Source of the DNA: a virus
Virus record (IMG/VR): IMGVR_UViG_3300012685_000001
Coordinates: 1-64,000 of that record
Length of the DNA stretch: 64,000 nt
Reading direction: 5' to 3' (one strand)
Position 1 is the first letter of the stretch. Each line of letters opens with the position of its first letter. The notes beneath the pieces are model-generated. The model saw only the letters and a program-made list of their open reading frames with translations, was not told the DNA's origin and did not search any database. This document shows, piece after piece, positions 19,134 through 28,809 of this stretch. Made by a program: the position numbers and the translations under genes.

Positions 19134-19709
19134 TCAGAACGATACTCCGCTGAGACCAATCTTGCTGGCCAACTTGAAATCAAATCCCTCATGAGCAAGG
19201 GATAGCTGCTGCATGAACACAGCATTGGCTCCGGCATCTAGGTCAGAGAAAGCAATACTTGTAGGCCACGCGTTATATACACGGTAAATAGCCTTTACAG
19301 GAACAGTGGACGTAGTCACTGGGTGGTCCAGAACCATGATATCTACAGTCGCACGGAAGTCCTTACCTGGAGAACCTGTTCCAGTTCCCTGCATAACCGT
19401 AAAGAGTTCCTGCATCCATTGCCACATAGGGCCCGAACCTACAGCAACTCCCTGAGATAGGGTAATAGGGGCGAAGTCTGACTGGCCGGGCATCTTTTGG
19501 GTTGTTGTGTTCATTCCGCCCTCACGGTACGGAATCACCTCAGTCGTAATATTAAGACCTGAAACAGTCATAAAGCCAAGGGTTGCGAAACCCTTGATAC
19601 TAGGATGCATAATATTTACATTGAACTTAAAATTTCTTAATGGGTCAGTGGCAAGATGAGCAATAGAGGGAGTTGCCTTTGCCAGCGGCGCAACGTTTGT
19701 TGTAGCCAT
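19134..19709 (-). CDS. tail tube protein
   Basis: A 191-residue protein of the T4 gp19 / Hcp-like tube family: FKFNVNI at the start, GFMTVSGL, EVIPYREGGMN, KMPGQSDFAPITLSQGV, WQWMQELF. It polymerises as stacked hexamers inside the sheath. Directly downstream of the sheath gene. Confidence 0.95.
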   Translation of the reverse strand: MATTNVAPLAKATPSIAHLATDPLRNFKFNVNIMHPSIKGFATLGFMTVSGLNITTEVIPYREGGMNTTTQKMPGQSDFAPITLSQGVAVGSGPMWQWMQELFTVMQGTGTGSPGKDFRATVDIMVLDHPVTTSTVPVKAIYRVYNAWPTSIAFSDLDAGANAVFMQQLSLAHEGFDFKLASKIGLSGVSF

Positions 19710-19720
19710 TTAGTTACTCC

Positions 19721-21628
19721 TTAGCTGGAAGTGGTTGAAGAAGCGGCCATCTGGTTAATGTCAATGACAATGAACTCAGCAGGACTATTCAGTGCCAATC
19801 CAACTTGAACATGCACTTCACCAGATGCGATTGATGTAGGAGTATTATTTCCAGAGTCACACTGGACAAAGTAAGCAGCGTCTGCTGTATCTCCCTGTAG
19901 AACTCCTGTCTGCCAAATTCCCTGCAAGTATTGAGTTACGATGGCACTCAATGTTGCCCATAGATTGGCATTATTATTCTCAAACAGAGCGAACTGTGTA
20001 AGCTGCTCTAGTGTCTGAGTAATATTCATCAGCGTGCGCTGAATAGAAACATAACGGTTAGGCATGTTAGGAAGAAGTGTTCTTGCACCCATTACACAGA
20101 ATCCATAGCTGGAAACATTACGAATAATATTTACAGCATTTGAATTCAAGGTATCAAGATTACTGTTCTGGAATGCCAGTTCCACTCCAGCTACTCTTTG
20201 AACTGGAATAGTTACACCAGCAGGAGATTTCTGTACTCCGTACTGAGCGTCAGTCTGTGAGTACAAGCCTAGAACTGCTCCGCCAGGAGGAAGCTTTCTC
20301 GTAGCTCCTGGTGTAGACGAAACAGGATCTGGAATTTCTAACCATGGTGCGTAAACAGAAACTGTTGCTGAAGGAGTAATCTCAGAATTTCCTACCACCA
20401 TAGCCAGATAATTATTAACAGTAGCGGACTCAGAAGGAGTAACACCATCACTTCCCAGGATAGCCTGAGGAGCATCAATTACTACAAAGATATTTTCCTT
20501 TGTCTCTGTCCAGTTAAGAATAGGATTAAGAGTAGCTGTATCAGAAATACCTGGCAGATTCAAATCAAGATTTCCATCAGTAGTAGAAAGTCTTTGTGTA
20601 GCTGTAAGAAGACTTGGAGTAGCCACTCCATCAGAACCTGAAGCAAGAGCTGTTGCACTTTGTAGACGAGGAGTTATATCTGTTGTCCAAGTAGTATAAG
20701 CTCCCAAATCGGTAGCCTGAATATACTTGGAACCCAGCAATGTGGAATTAAGCATGGCTACAGCATAACGAGCATCTGTACGATTCATAGTAACGTCAAG
20801 GAATCTCTCAACAATATTTGAATCAGATGTTCCACCATAACGAACAATAATATTAAATCTGCCTGCTCCTGTTGTGCTATTTGTAATATCTACATAGATA
20901 CTATTTCCCCAAACTCCAACGGACACACATGCAAGCTTGAGAATAGGAACTGCTGTACCTGTGTTATTGAATGTAGGAATTGCTCCAGCTGGAGTAAAGG
21001 AACCATCATCAGTGAAAGTAACTGTTGTACGACCAGAAACAGCACCAAGTAGCAATGGTGTAGAAGTTACCCCACCAAGTGTCAAGTTTCTACGATAGAT
21101 CTTATAACCAGTAGTAGCTACAGGAACATTGGCAGTCCAAGTAAGAACTACATCATTTGTTGGAGTAAGTGTCTGATTGGCTACAGCAGTAACAGGTGTT
21201 CCACCATCTGTCTCACCAGTAGATGTGGTAGCTGTAATTGTGTATTCATAAGTATAAGAAGGAGTAACAGTTCCACCCGGTGCTGCTGCAACACCTACAG
21301 GAGGCTGAATAGCACCAACACCATCTTCTCGGTCATTAAGAGTAGAAGTTGCTGTAATAGCATCCGTAGCTGAGGCACGGACTACATAACACTGGTTTCC
21401 GTTATTGGCGAAGTACTGCCATACAGCAAAGGGAAGATAGCTAGAGGCATTTCCGAATCCTCCGAAAAGATTAAGGAAGTCACTCCAACTCTGAATAAGA
21501 GTCGGCTGTGTGGGACCCTGAGTATGTACACCTATAAAGGCAGCTGTTGACTGTCCAGGAGAGGTAGTTCCTGTAGACAGCGGAGTAAGTGAGGTATTTA
21601 CGTATACCCCTGGACGTTGATAAGTCAT
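19721..21628 (-). CDS. tail sheath protein with inserted Ig/FN3-like domain
   Basis: A 635-residue contractile sheath subunit. N-terminal RPGVYVNT and C-terminal regions (VMGARTLLPNMPNRYVSIQR, then NSPAEFIVIDI) are typical. An extra beta-sandwich segment around residues 115-215 resembles a fibronectin-III/Ig-like domain (GTVTPSYTYEYTITATTS, TGYKIYRRNL) and should project from the surface. Such decorations may aid adsorption; that is inference. Confidence 0.95.
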   Translation of the reverse strand: MTYQRPGVYVNTSLTPLSTGTTSPGQSTAAFIGVHTQGPTQPTLIQSWSDFLNLFGGFGNASSYLPFAVWQYFANNGNQCYVVRASATDAITATSTLNDREDGVGAIQPPVGVAAAPGGTVTPSYTYEYTITATTSTGETDGGTPVTAVANQTLTPTNDVVLTWTANVPVATTGYKIYRRNLTLGGVTSTPLLLGAVSGRTTVTFTDDGSFTPAGAIPTFNNTGTAVPILKLACVSVGVWGNSIYVDITNSTTGAGRFNIIVRYGGTSDSNIVERFLDVTMNRTDARYAVAMLNSTLLGSKYIQATDLGAYTTWTTDITPRLQSATALASGSDGVATPSLLTATQRLSTTDGNLDLNLPGISDTATLNPILNWTETKENIFVVIDAPQAILGSDGVTPSESATVNNYLAMVVGNSEITPSATVSVYAPWLEIPDPVSSTPGATRKLPPGGAVLGLYSQTDAQYGVQKSPAGVTIPVQRVAGVELAFQNSNLDTLNSNAVNIIRNVSSYGFCVMGARTLLPNMPNRYVSIQRTLMNITQTLEQLTQFALFENNNANLWATLSAIVTQYLQGIWQTGVLQGDTADAAYFVQCDSGNNTPTSIASGEVHVQVGLALNSPAEFIVIDINQMAASSTTSS

Positions 21629-21676
21629 TAATATCTCCTAGCTAATTTAAAGTAATGGCTACTATCAGTATATCGA

Positions 21677-22297
21677 TTAGAGTTGTGGCGGAAAAATAGT
21701 GATAGTATCCACAACTTGTGTAACCTTAGAGTAGGCTTCAATCTCAATAGGAAGAAGTTCAGTAGAAACTCGCACAGTGTAAGCAGTATGGAAGATTCTC
21801 TTACCATCAGCATCATGTGTATTAAGTCTTTCAGGACCAGCCATCAAATCAAGACGACGTACCGTTCCATCTTCTTCAATAGCCAGATAACCATGCCGAG
21901 TACTTAAATAATCAGGCCCTGATAGCACAGCAGTCAAGAAAGTTGAATGCTGATTATTTCTGGACAATACTTCTATTTGATAATCAATATTATACGGTAT
22001 AGGCGTAAAAGCCCAGTAAGGTGAATTAGTTACATCGTTATTCTCGTCTGTTATCCAATCAGAGAAATTTTCTGGAGTGTATGGAAGCTGAGCCCACCCT
22101 GAATGGGCTCTTTCTGCATCAAATGAAATTCCAGTATTGGCTATGACAACAGATGGATATGTAAGGTTGGTAAGTTCTACATCTGAATCCAGCCAGATGA
22201 CTTGTACTGGTCTCCCTGTATCAGGGGCATTGACATCAGTAACAACTAAGTTGGAGAACTTAGTTTTCATAGCCTTGTCTTCATTGAACAGCCACAT
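21677..22297 (-). CDS. putative tail terminator/completion protein
   Basis: A 206-residue protein. Position immediately before the sheath gene, size and mixed alpha/beta composition fit tail completion proteins (T4 gp15-like). I see no diagnostic motif. 48 nt separate it from the sheath. Confidence 0.5.
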   Translation of the reverse strand: MWLFNEDKAMKTKFSNLVVTDVNAPDTGRPVQVIWLDSDVELTNLTYPSVVIANTGISFDAERAHSGWAQLPYTPENFSDWITDENNDVTNSPYWAFTPIPYNIDYQIEVLSRNNQHSTFLTAVLSGPDYLSTRHGYLAIEEDGTVRRLDLMAGPERLNTHDADGKRIFHTAYTVRVSTELLPIEIEAYSKVTQVVDTITIFPPQL

Positions 22298-22306
22298 AAG
22301 TTCTCC

Positions 22307-24217
22307 TTAGATGAGATCTTGAATAATCCAGTTATAAACTGAGGTATCGCCAGTAGAAGACTTAATTTGAAATGACGTACCAGCAGTAACGGCAGACATA
22401 TACGGAGCCTGGGTAGCTGCTGTACCCGCAGCAGTTTTAAGTCCAAAAATAACTACACTGTTGGCTGTAATAGCAGTAGTAGTAATTGTTACAGCAGTAG
22501 TACTATTAGCAGTCACAGTTCCAGCTTTAGCGTTAGTTCCACTGGTAGTCTTAAAACCCTTACCAGCTAACGTGACCGCAATATCAGAATCAGATGAACC
22601 GATCTGAGCTACGCCTGTTCGTCCCCATGTAGTATCTCTGGCAGAAGTTCCGATACCAAATTGCTGGGTACCAGTACCAAGAAGACGGAACCTGTCATTG
22701 GCATCGGCGCCATTGACGTTCGTTGCCAGCACGTTGTTACCAGAAGCTGATGGTTGCAGTGAGACACGCCCGGCGCCCTGGAAACTGTGGTTAATATTTC
22801 CGTATGTTTCATAGGCTGTGGAATCTACGTGACTCATAATTTGTGGAAAAGCGGTCAACCAGTTAGCTGAGCTATTACCAGTTCCCTGGAAGTCTGCATC
22901 GAGAACACGTACATTCTGGGCAGCAGTCACATTGATAGAGAACTGAACTCCAATTGTTCCGCTGGATACGATTGGAGAAGAGAAGCGACAGAAGGTAACA
23001 AATCCAGTAGAAGTACCAGACCAATTCAAATCATAGATAGTTCCTGTTGCAGCCTGCCCATTAAGTGAGAAGAACAGACGATCAAGATTAATACCCGCGC
23101 CAGTTCCAGTAACTGATACACCATGAGTCTGGTTATTAATAATACGCATAGTGCTAACTCGTACTTGAGTTGCTGCGCCAGAAATAAGCAGACCAACATT
23201 ACCTTGCTGGATAACTCCACCAGTGATCTGAACATTCTGTGGAGAACCATTAGGCCCATCTTCAAGAACTACGTTAGTTCCTGTCTGTGGACCCAGAGCA
23301 TCAAGATTTTGAATGAATGCGGCAGCACAATCTCCCTTTATACGAAAAGCTGCGCCAGTTCCACCCAGAGTTGCTTGCATCCAAGCAAAACAGTTTTGTA
23401 CCAGGACATCCCAAGAATCCTCAATGTGAATGCCATCAAGGTTTGCATTAGCTCCACTGTTAACTCCTAGAAAGCGCGTGAACACATTGGAGAGCATAAA
23501 ATTAGCTGCGGTATTAGTACTGTCTGAGAATATATAGATTCCACCAGCACAACTTTGAATCTTTGTGTTGTGAACCATTCCACCATGAAGTGTCTGGCTT
23601 GCTGTGCCTATAGCACGAATAGCATAACCGTTAATATTCAAGAAGACAGTGTTGAATACCTTGAAGGACTGAACACCAGTAGCAGTGACACCATGAGCAG
23701 CTGGATTGGTTGTAGTTGTTGTACTAGCTCCGTGAATACTGATATCACGAATAGTTCCGCTATTACCTGTAACACTGAACAAACTGGTACCTGTAAAGCT
23801 GGCTCCGATAACAATTCTAGTACTGTCAGTTCCTGACCCTTGAATAGTTACCCCAGCACCACTGAGAGTAAAACCAGTTCCACTGTTGATTAAATACTGT
23901 CCAGGTGGAAAATAAATAATTCCACCCGCAGCATTAGCAGCAGTAGCAGCACTAGCTACAGCAGTAGCATCATTGGTTACATTATTTCCGGCAGCACCAT
24001 AATCTTTTACATTGAACTGGTTTACACCTTTAGCATAGCCTGCACTAATACCTAAATTACTAACAGCCAAGGGTTTATTCGGCAGATCAGAAAGATTATT
24101 AGCTGCCTGAAGACCATTATTTGAGGAAGTAGTAATAGCTGCATCAAGCGCTGCAAAAGCATTATTAACAGGAACATCCCAGTTCTCAGTACCCCTTGGA
24201 ATGGGTGTAAATGTCAT
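22307..24217 (-). CDS. tail spike, pectate-lyase-like beta-helix
   Basis: A 636-residue protein with the pectate-lyase/GH28-type right-handed beta-helix start: FNVKDYGAAGNNVTNDATAV, IIYFPPGQYLI. Likely binds or depolymerises surface glycan. Its N-terminal 60 residues share a WDVPVNNAF / NNLSDL pattern with the next gene, suggesting the same attachment domain and a duplication. Located among neck/tail-completion genes rather than at the end of the tail operon. Confidence 0.75.
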   Translation of the reverse strand: MTFTPIPRGTENWDVPVNNAFAALDAAITTSSNNGLQAANNLSDLPNKPLAVSNLGISAGYAKGVNQFNVKDYGAAGNNVTNDATAVASAATAANAAGGIIYFPPGQYLINSGTGFTLSGAGVTIQGSGTDSTRIVIGASFTGTSLFSVTGNSGTIRDISIHGASTTTTTNPAAHGVTATGVQSFKVFNTVFLNINGYAIRAIGTASQTLHGGMVHNTKIQSCAGGIYIFSDSTNTAANFMLSNVFTRFLGVNSGANANLDGIHIEDSWDVLVQNCFAWMQATLGGTGAAFRIKGDCAAAFIQNLDALGPQTGTNVVLEDGPNGSPQNVQITGGVIQQGNVGLLISGAATQVRVSTMRIINNQTHGVSVTGTGAGINLDRLFFSLNGQAATGTIYDLNWSGTSTGFVTFCRFSSPIVSSGTIGVQFSINVTAAQNVRVLDADFQGTGNSSANWLTAFPQIMSHVDSTAYETYGNINHSFQGAGRVSLQPSASGNNVLATNVNGADANDRFRLLGTGTQQFGIGTSARDTTWGRTGVAQIGSSDSDIAVTLAGKGFKTTSGTNAKAGTVTANSTTAVTITTTAITANSVVIFGLKTAAGTAATQAPYMSAVTAGTSFQIKSSTGDTSVYNWIIQDLI

Positions 24218-24235
24218 ATGTGATCCTTAAGTTGA

Positions 24236-26257
24236 TTAATTCTTAGTGTACCAATTCCAGGCGGAAGAAACTCTTGCAGGATAAACAGTAACTGAAGATC
24301 CTTGAGAAGACAAAGTATAAGTAGTTGCTGGTACCCCAGTTCCTTGTATTGTTTCACTGTTCACGGTATGAAGAACTACAGTATTAGCACTGGAGTCTGT
24401 TTTCTTAATTGTATAGGTATTAGGTGTCCACGCGGCACTGATCAATGTTATTGAGATACTTCCAGACGTAGCATTCACAAGAATAGTGTCATCCACTACT
24501 GATACTGAATAATTTGAAGATACCTGAGTTACTGGGTAAGCTTTCTGACCATCAATGATCTTCAAACCAGTGGGAGCAGTAACACTAATATTGGCTGCTG
24601 TATAAAGACCAGTAAGAGTAATACTACCCAAGGCTGCATTAAGTGCTACACCTGAATTCCGATCAGTAAAAGTAGGTGCTCCAGATTCTGTATCCAGTTG
24701 ATCAATATTGATAAATGGTCCTGTACCCGCTGATCCCGCACCAACAATATTGATAACATTAGAGCAAGCTTCAATGGATATCTGGTTCACCCATATAGCA
24801 TGAGTAGCTCCTACAGAACTGTAGTAAACACCTACAGGACAAAAACCAGACCAACAATAAAGGATTCGCATGTTGTCTACAGTTGTGTGTTCCGTAGCAA
24901 AGAATCCAAAAGTAAAGCCCCCATGGCAAGTAACATTGCTAATAGCACAGTTATCGTTATTTCCATTGGCTGGCATTAACCAACCGATAGAAAGACCATT
25001 GGCAAAACTATTAGGGCTGGTAAAGTCATTGTGCGGAACAGTCCCAGTAGTACCATAAGCAAAATCAAACAAATTACAGTTGGACATTCCTGACATGTCA
25101 CCAGCACTATAACTAAGTCCGAAAGAACTATAGGTAGTAAGGATAGACATATCCTTAAAGGTCACACCCATATTACTGAAAATTCCTGGTGCAACCCCGT
25201 AACCTCCTGGCTGAGAAGGGCCACCAATTACACAAGCATTTCCATTAGTATTTATACTAGTTGTCTGAGCCCCAGAGGAAGCAAACACTCCAAAGGAAAC
25301 CCATGTACTTCCAGAAAATTGTGGATAAAGTTGTTCCCAATGTTGAAGTAGCGAACCATTGGATATACCTAGGAAAGTAAGACCACTCTTGTTTCCTGTC
25401 GTTACTACTGGTGGAATATACAGCTGAGAATTACCTAAATGTGCTGTATTAAGGCTTCCGGCAATTCCATAATAAAGACCTGAACCAGCTGGAGTAAACA
25501 CTGTGGCAGCACCATGAAGAGCAGCATAAGAAACAGCTGCATTGATAGCACTCTGAATAGGCGTAGTGTCATTTGTAGCCCACAAAACCATGGCATTAGT
25601 AACAGTCGTTGTAGCTGTCGTACTGATAGTTACTTGTCCTGCATTGGTATAAGTAGTAATAGTACCGATAAGGGAAGTTACTCCAGTAGCCGCAGCTCCT
25701 TTAATCATTACGTATTTACCTACATCACCAGAAGTAAAACGATTGGATGCAGAAGTAAGTATCGATTGTCCTGATGTAATAGCTCCGTCCAGGACAATCT
25801 GTCCGTCTCCTACCGCTCCATAAGTAGCTACATTGAATACATCAGTTCTTTTAGCTGTATAAGCATTATTGGCTCTTGTAACTTCAGAAGATAGCTGTGT
25901 GTCCGTATAAGCCTCTGCATTTACTTGTGCGGTATTCGCTGCCCCTGCTGTGTCAAAGGCGCTTACAGAGGCTTGTGCAGCCGTTCCCAGACCTAAATTA
26001 GAACGGGCTGTAACTGTGTCCTGTAAATCAGAAAGATTATTGGCAGCCAATAAAGAACCAGCACCAGAAGGAGATGCCCAATCAGCAGTAGTCGTACCAG
26101 TAGCTGTAAGAACTTTTCCAGTCGAAGGGGTTCCACTTACAATTACGCCGTTGATTTGGTCAGCACCAGCAAGTATTTCAGTCTCTAATTCCTGGAGCGC
26201 GGTATTAAGTGTCACGTCCCAATCTGGTTGTCCCTTTGCGGGAAGTACTAAAGCCAT
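24236..26257 (-). CDS. tail spike, pectate-lyase-like beta-helix (paralogue)
   Basis: A 673-residue protein. N-terminal attachment region similar to the neighbour (PDWDVTLNTALQELE, LAANNLSDL). A beta-helix follows with the signature FNVATYGAVGDGQ. The two spikes probably give two surface-glycan specificities or catalytic activities. Confidence 0.75.
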   Translation of the reverse strand: MALVLPAKGQPDWDVTLNTALQELETEILAGADQINGVIVSGTPSTGKVLTATGTTTADWASPSGAGSLLAANNLSDLQDTVTARSNLGLGTAAQASVSAFDTAGAANTAQVNAEAYTDTQLSSEVTRANNAYTAKRTDVFNVATYGAVGDGQIVLDGAITSGQSILTSASNRFTSGDVGKYVMIKGAAATGVTSLIGTITTYTNAGQVTISTTATTTVTNAMVLWATNDTTPIQSAINAAVSYAALHGAATVFTPAGSGLYYGIAGSLNTAHLGNSQLYIPPVVTTGNKSGLTFLGISNGSLLQHWEQLYPQFSGSTWVSFGVFASSGAQTTSINTNGNACVIGGPSQPGGYGVAPGIFSNMGVTFKDMSILTTYSSFGLSYSAGDMSGMSNCNLFDFAYGTTGTVPHNDFTSPNSFANGLSIGWLMPANGNNDNCAISNVTCHGGFTFGFFATEHTTVDNMRILYCWSGFCPVGVYYSSVGATHAIWVNQISIEACSNVINIVGAGSAGTGPFINIDQLDTESGAPTFTDRNSGVALNAALGSITLTGLYTAANISVTAPTGLKIIDGQKAYPVTQVSSNYSVSVVDDTILVNATSGSISITLISAAWTPNTYTIKKTDSSANTVVLHTVNSETIQGTGVPATTYTLSSQGSSVTVYPARVSSAWNWYTKN

Positions 26258-26260
26258 TGT

Positions 26261-27007
26261 CTATCCTCCATAGGGACCATCACCATAAAGTCCTTCTCCA
26301 TATCCTGTGATGTTTGGAACTACATATGCAGGAGAACGCAGAGAAGGTGTTACTTGATTGACCATCTTGGTCATATTGTTATTCTGATTACCAGTGTAGC
26401 CAAGAGGGAATACTCCACGGCCACTATTATAAGGATCATATTTCGCATCTGGAATACTCAGTCTATTAGAGAATTGAGTATCGTTAGGTGTTGCATATTG
26501 TGCAAACTGAATGTCATTGACCAGTTCATCAGGCTTTACTTGAGTAGCATCAATAGCCACAATAATATCGCGCTTCTGAATCTGACCAAGTATCTGCACA
26601 CTCGTTACCCTGAACACCTTAGTATCATATACAAATCTGTCCTTGAGATAGTTCTGAGTATTCAGATCCATCTTGTTCAGGCCAGTTCTTTTCAATTGAT
26701 CAAAAGATAGTGTTACATGTGCTCGATCATTATAGTAAAAACCATTGACCGTATTATCGTTTTCGCCTTCAACATGGATAACATGAAGAGCTGGAATAAT
26801 ATTGGGACCAAAATAAACTCTTCCCAATGTTCCAGCAGCTTCTCCATAAGTAGGATCTACAGTCGATTGGTCATAAGCAAATCTGAAGTAATTGACTTCA
26901 TCTCCAGTCCATCTTTGCCAATCACGAAGACCCTTATAGATTTCTGATGTTTCCCAGTCTACGGAGAAACGGCCACCTTTCCAGCCAATTCTTCCCATTC
27001 GAAACAT
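26261..27007 (-). CDS. putative neck / head-tail connector protein
   Basis: A 248-residue protein placed after the adaptor gene and before the tail spikes. Begins with FRMGRIGWKGGRFSVDW. No clear motif; assignment rests on gene order. Confidence 0.45.
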   Translation of the reverse strand: MFRMGRIGWKGGRFSVDWETSEIYKGLRDWQRWTGDEVNYFRFAYDQSTVDPTYGEAAGTLGRVYFGPNIIPALHVIHVEGENDNTVNGFYYNDRAHVTLSFDQLKRTGLNKMDLNTQNYLKDRFVYDTKVFRVTSVQILGQIQKRDIIVAIDATQVKPDELVNDIQFAQYATPNDTQFSNRLSIPDAKYDPYNSGRGVFPLGYTGNQNNNMTKMVNQVTPSLRSPAYVVPNITGYGEGLYGDGPYGG

Positions 27008-27033
27008 CCTTTTCTATAAGGGTCTTCATTAAT

Positions 27034-27858
27034 TTACAAGCCCCACATACCACCGAAAATAGGGCTCTGAAGGTTAGACTCATCTTCATCTCTAGAATCA
27101 ATAGAGGGAAGCTGACGACGAGGAACGTCATAATCGTCATACTCTCTATCCTCAAAGATAGGTACAAGACGGTTGGTAGTCTTGGACACTCTTCTGATCT
27201 TGGACATTTCAATACGATTAAGACCAATATTAAGCATGGCACAAAGCTGATTATACCTAGCAGTCATACCGTCAATCTGCTCACGTAGCTGTTGGTAACG
27301 TTGACTACGCGGAACAGTAGTTCCATCGGCACTTGAGATATCAATATCAGTACTGGCATCTGTAGCCAAAGCCCATAGAGCATCTACAGTTGCACGTAAT
27401 GCAACCAGTGTGCCCTCAATTTCTGGCAGATTGGAAAGATCCATGGGAACAGTTACATACTTGATAAAACCATTTGAGTCTTTAAATCGTGTCTTAGCTG
27501 TTCTGCCATTAGTGTGCTGAATAACTGCGTCATTGATAAACGCACCTAATTCTTCGTCCGAGAACATTCCTCCAGCTTGACCAGAGATAACCAGTGTATC
27601 TCCTTGTGGAAGAGGTGAAGAAGTTCCTGTAAGAAAGATACGACCTTCTTGATAATTCATTGTGTAATCAGTACCCTTGACCAAAATCACTGGCGATTGA
27701 TTTCTGATCCATGTCACTGTCTCATTCCAGATATTAAAATCTGTAAGATCATAAGTAGACAGCATTCCCGTACCGAGAAAGGTATCCGAGAAAGGTGCGC
27801 CAGTATCTCCTAGCTCAATACGGACTCTGTTAATAATGTCCTGTGTTGTAAAAGCCAT
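27034..27858 (-). CDS. head-tail adaptor protein
   Basis: A 274-residue protein. N-terminal TTQDIINRVRIELGD is a common start of head-tail adaptors and connectors. FSDEELGAFINDAV is followed by a long helical C-terminus. Located between capsid-region and tail genes. Confidence 0.6.
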   Translation of the reverse strand: MAFTTQDIINRVRIELGDTGAPFSDTFLGTGMLSTYDLTDFNIWNETVTWIRNQSPVILVKGTDYTMNYQEGRIFLTGTSSPLPQGDTLVISGQAGGMFSDEELGAFINDAVIQHTNGRTAKTRFKDSNGFIKYVTVPMDLSNLPEIEGTLVALRATVDALWALATDASTDIDISSADGTTVPRSQRYQQLREQIDGMTARYNQLCAMLNIGLNRIEMSKIRRVSKTTNRLVPIFEDREYDDYDVPRRQLPSIDSRDEDESNLQSPIFGGMWGL

Positions 27859-27864
27859 GAATAC

Positions 27865-28317
27865 CTACTGTTGTGTGATAGTGATATTGGCAATCGGAAT
27901 AGTGATGGACTGGTTCTGTGGAGCCGTAATAGGATTATCCCACTGCCATACACAGATGACTTCTCCTGTTGTACCTGAAGCCACATTTACTAAAGCTCCA
28001 TAAGTCACTGGTGTACCCGAACCTGCCGCAGCAGTAAAAGGCCCAAAGGTGATAAGGGCACTGTTCTGAATCTGACTTGTACCATTTGATGGAGACGTAG
28101 AAGAAGTAAAGGCACAAGCCTGTCGTGAATAACCTGTAGCAGCTAATTCAGTCAGCTCAGATAATTGAGGATCAGTTGGTATAGCTGACGTGGTACTTGG
28201 ATCTACTGTAAGCAGAGCAATATATGAAGTAGTTGGCGGAGTCCAACCACCCAGTGACGTACCAGTTACCCAATTGAGAAAAGCACGGTCTGTCGTATCA
28301 GTGAAATTACCTGACAT
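27865..28317 (-). CDS. structural protein (fibre-tip-like)
   Basis: A 150-residue protein. The sequence (FLNWVTGTSLGGWTPPTTSYIALLT, ATGYSRQA, FGPFTAA) matches a family of small phage structural proteins often labelled tail-fibre-like. Here it lies between capsid and neck genes, so a virion surface role is likely but unproved. Confidence 0.6.
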   Translation of the reverse strand: MSGNFTDTTDRAFLNWVTGTSLGGWTPPTTSYIALLTVDPSTTSAIPTDPQLSELTELAATGYSRQACAFTSSTSPSNGTSQIQNSALITFGPFTAAAGSGTPVTYGALVNVASGTTGEVICVWQWDNPITAPQNQSITIPIANITITQQ

Positions 28318-28331
28318 ATTTTAATTCTCCC

Positions 28332-28709
28332 TTAGCGGTAACCGCCCTCCCAAAGAAGGCCCTTACTTGATAGATGACGTGCTAATTCTACAGGAACTAC
28401 ATACTTGCGTCCCTCTTCAAAATCATAGTGCTTTCCAGCACCGAAAGTAACTTGTTCCAAAGTTACCAATGGAATAATAGTGCGAGTAGGGGTCTCAAGT
28501 TCGATGTCCTTACTTACTTCCAAGTCATCAACTACTACTGAAGTAGCAGGACCGCTGGAATAATCAACAGGAACGTCATTGATTTCATTCTGTACTTCTG
28601 CCATCATGGCAATTTCTTTAGCACGTTCTTTCAGTTCAGCTTGATTTTCCCTCTGAAGCTGCTCAGTTGTAATACCGGTCAAATCTCCGGGACGCTTACG
28701 TGGTGGCAT
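28332..28709 (-). CDS. hypothetical protein after capsid gene
   Basis: A 125-residue protein. Helical charged N-terminus (residues 12-45), then a short C-terminal beta region with FEEGRKYVVPVELARHLSSKG, a pattern seen in small head-completion proteins. Function not assigned. Confidence 0.5.
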   Translation of the reverse strand: MPPRKRPGDLTGITTEQLQRENQAELKERAKEIAMMAEVQNEINDVPVDYSSGPATSVVVDDLEVSKDIELETPTRTIIPLVTLEQVTFGAGKHYDFEEGRKYVVPVELARHLSSKGLLWEGGYR

Positions 28710-28750
28710 TTAATTCTCCAAATTTAGTAGCTCATGTATTAGTTAAATTA

Positions 28751-28785
28751 TATAAGAAAACCCTGCCCATAACAGGCAGGGCTTC
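28751..28785 (-). terminator. terminator downstream of major capsid gene
   Basis: On the minus strand, CCCTGCC, a 7-nt loop and GGCAGGG are followed by TTTTCTTATAT. A strong Rho-independent-type hairpin 25 nt after the capsid stop codon. It probably sets high capsid levels relative to downstream genes. Confidence 0.8.
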
Positions 28786-28809
28786 CTATGATCTGAAACT
28801 CTTTAATAA

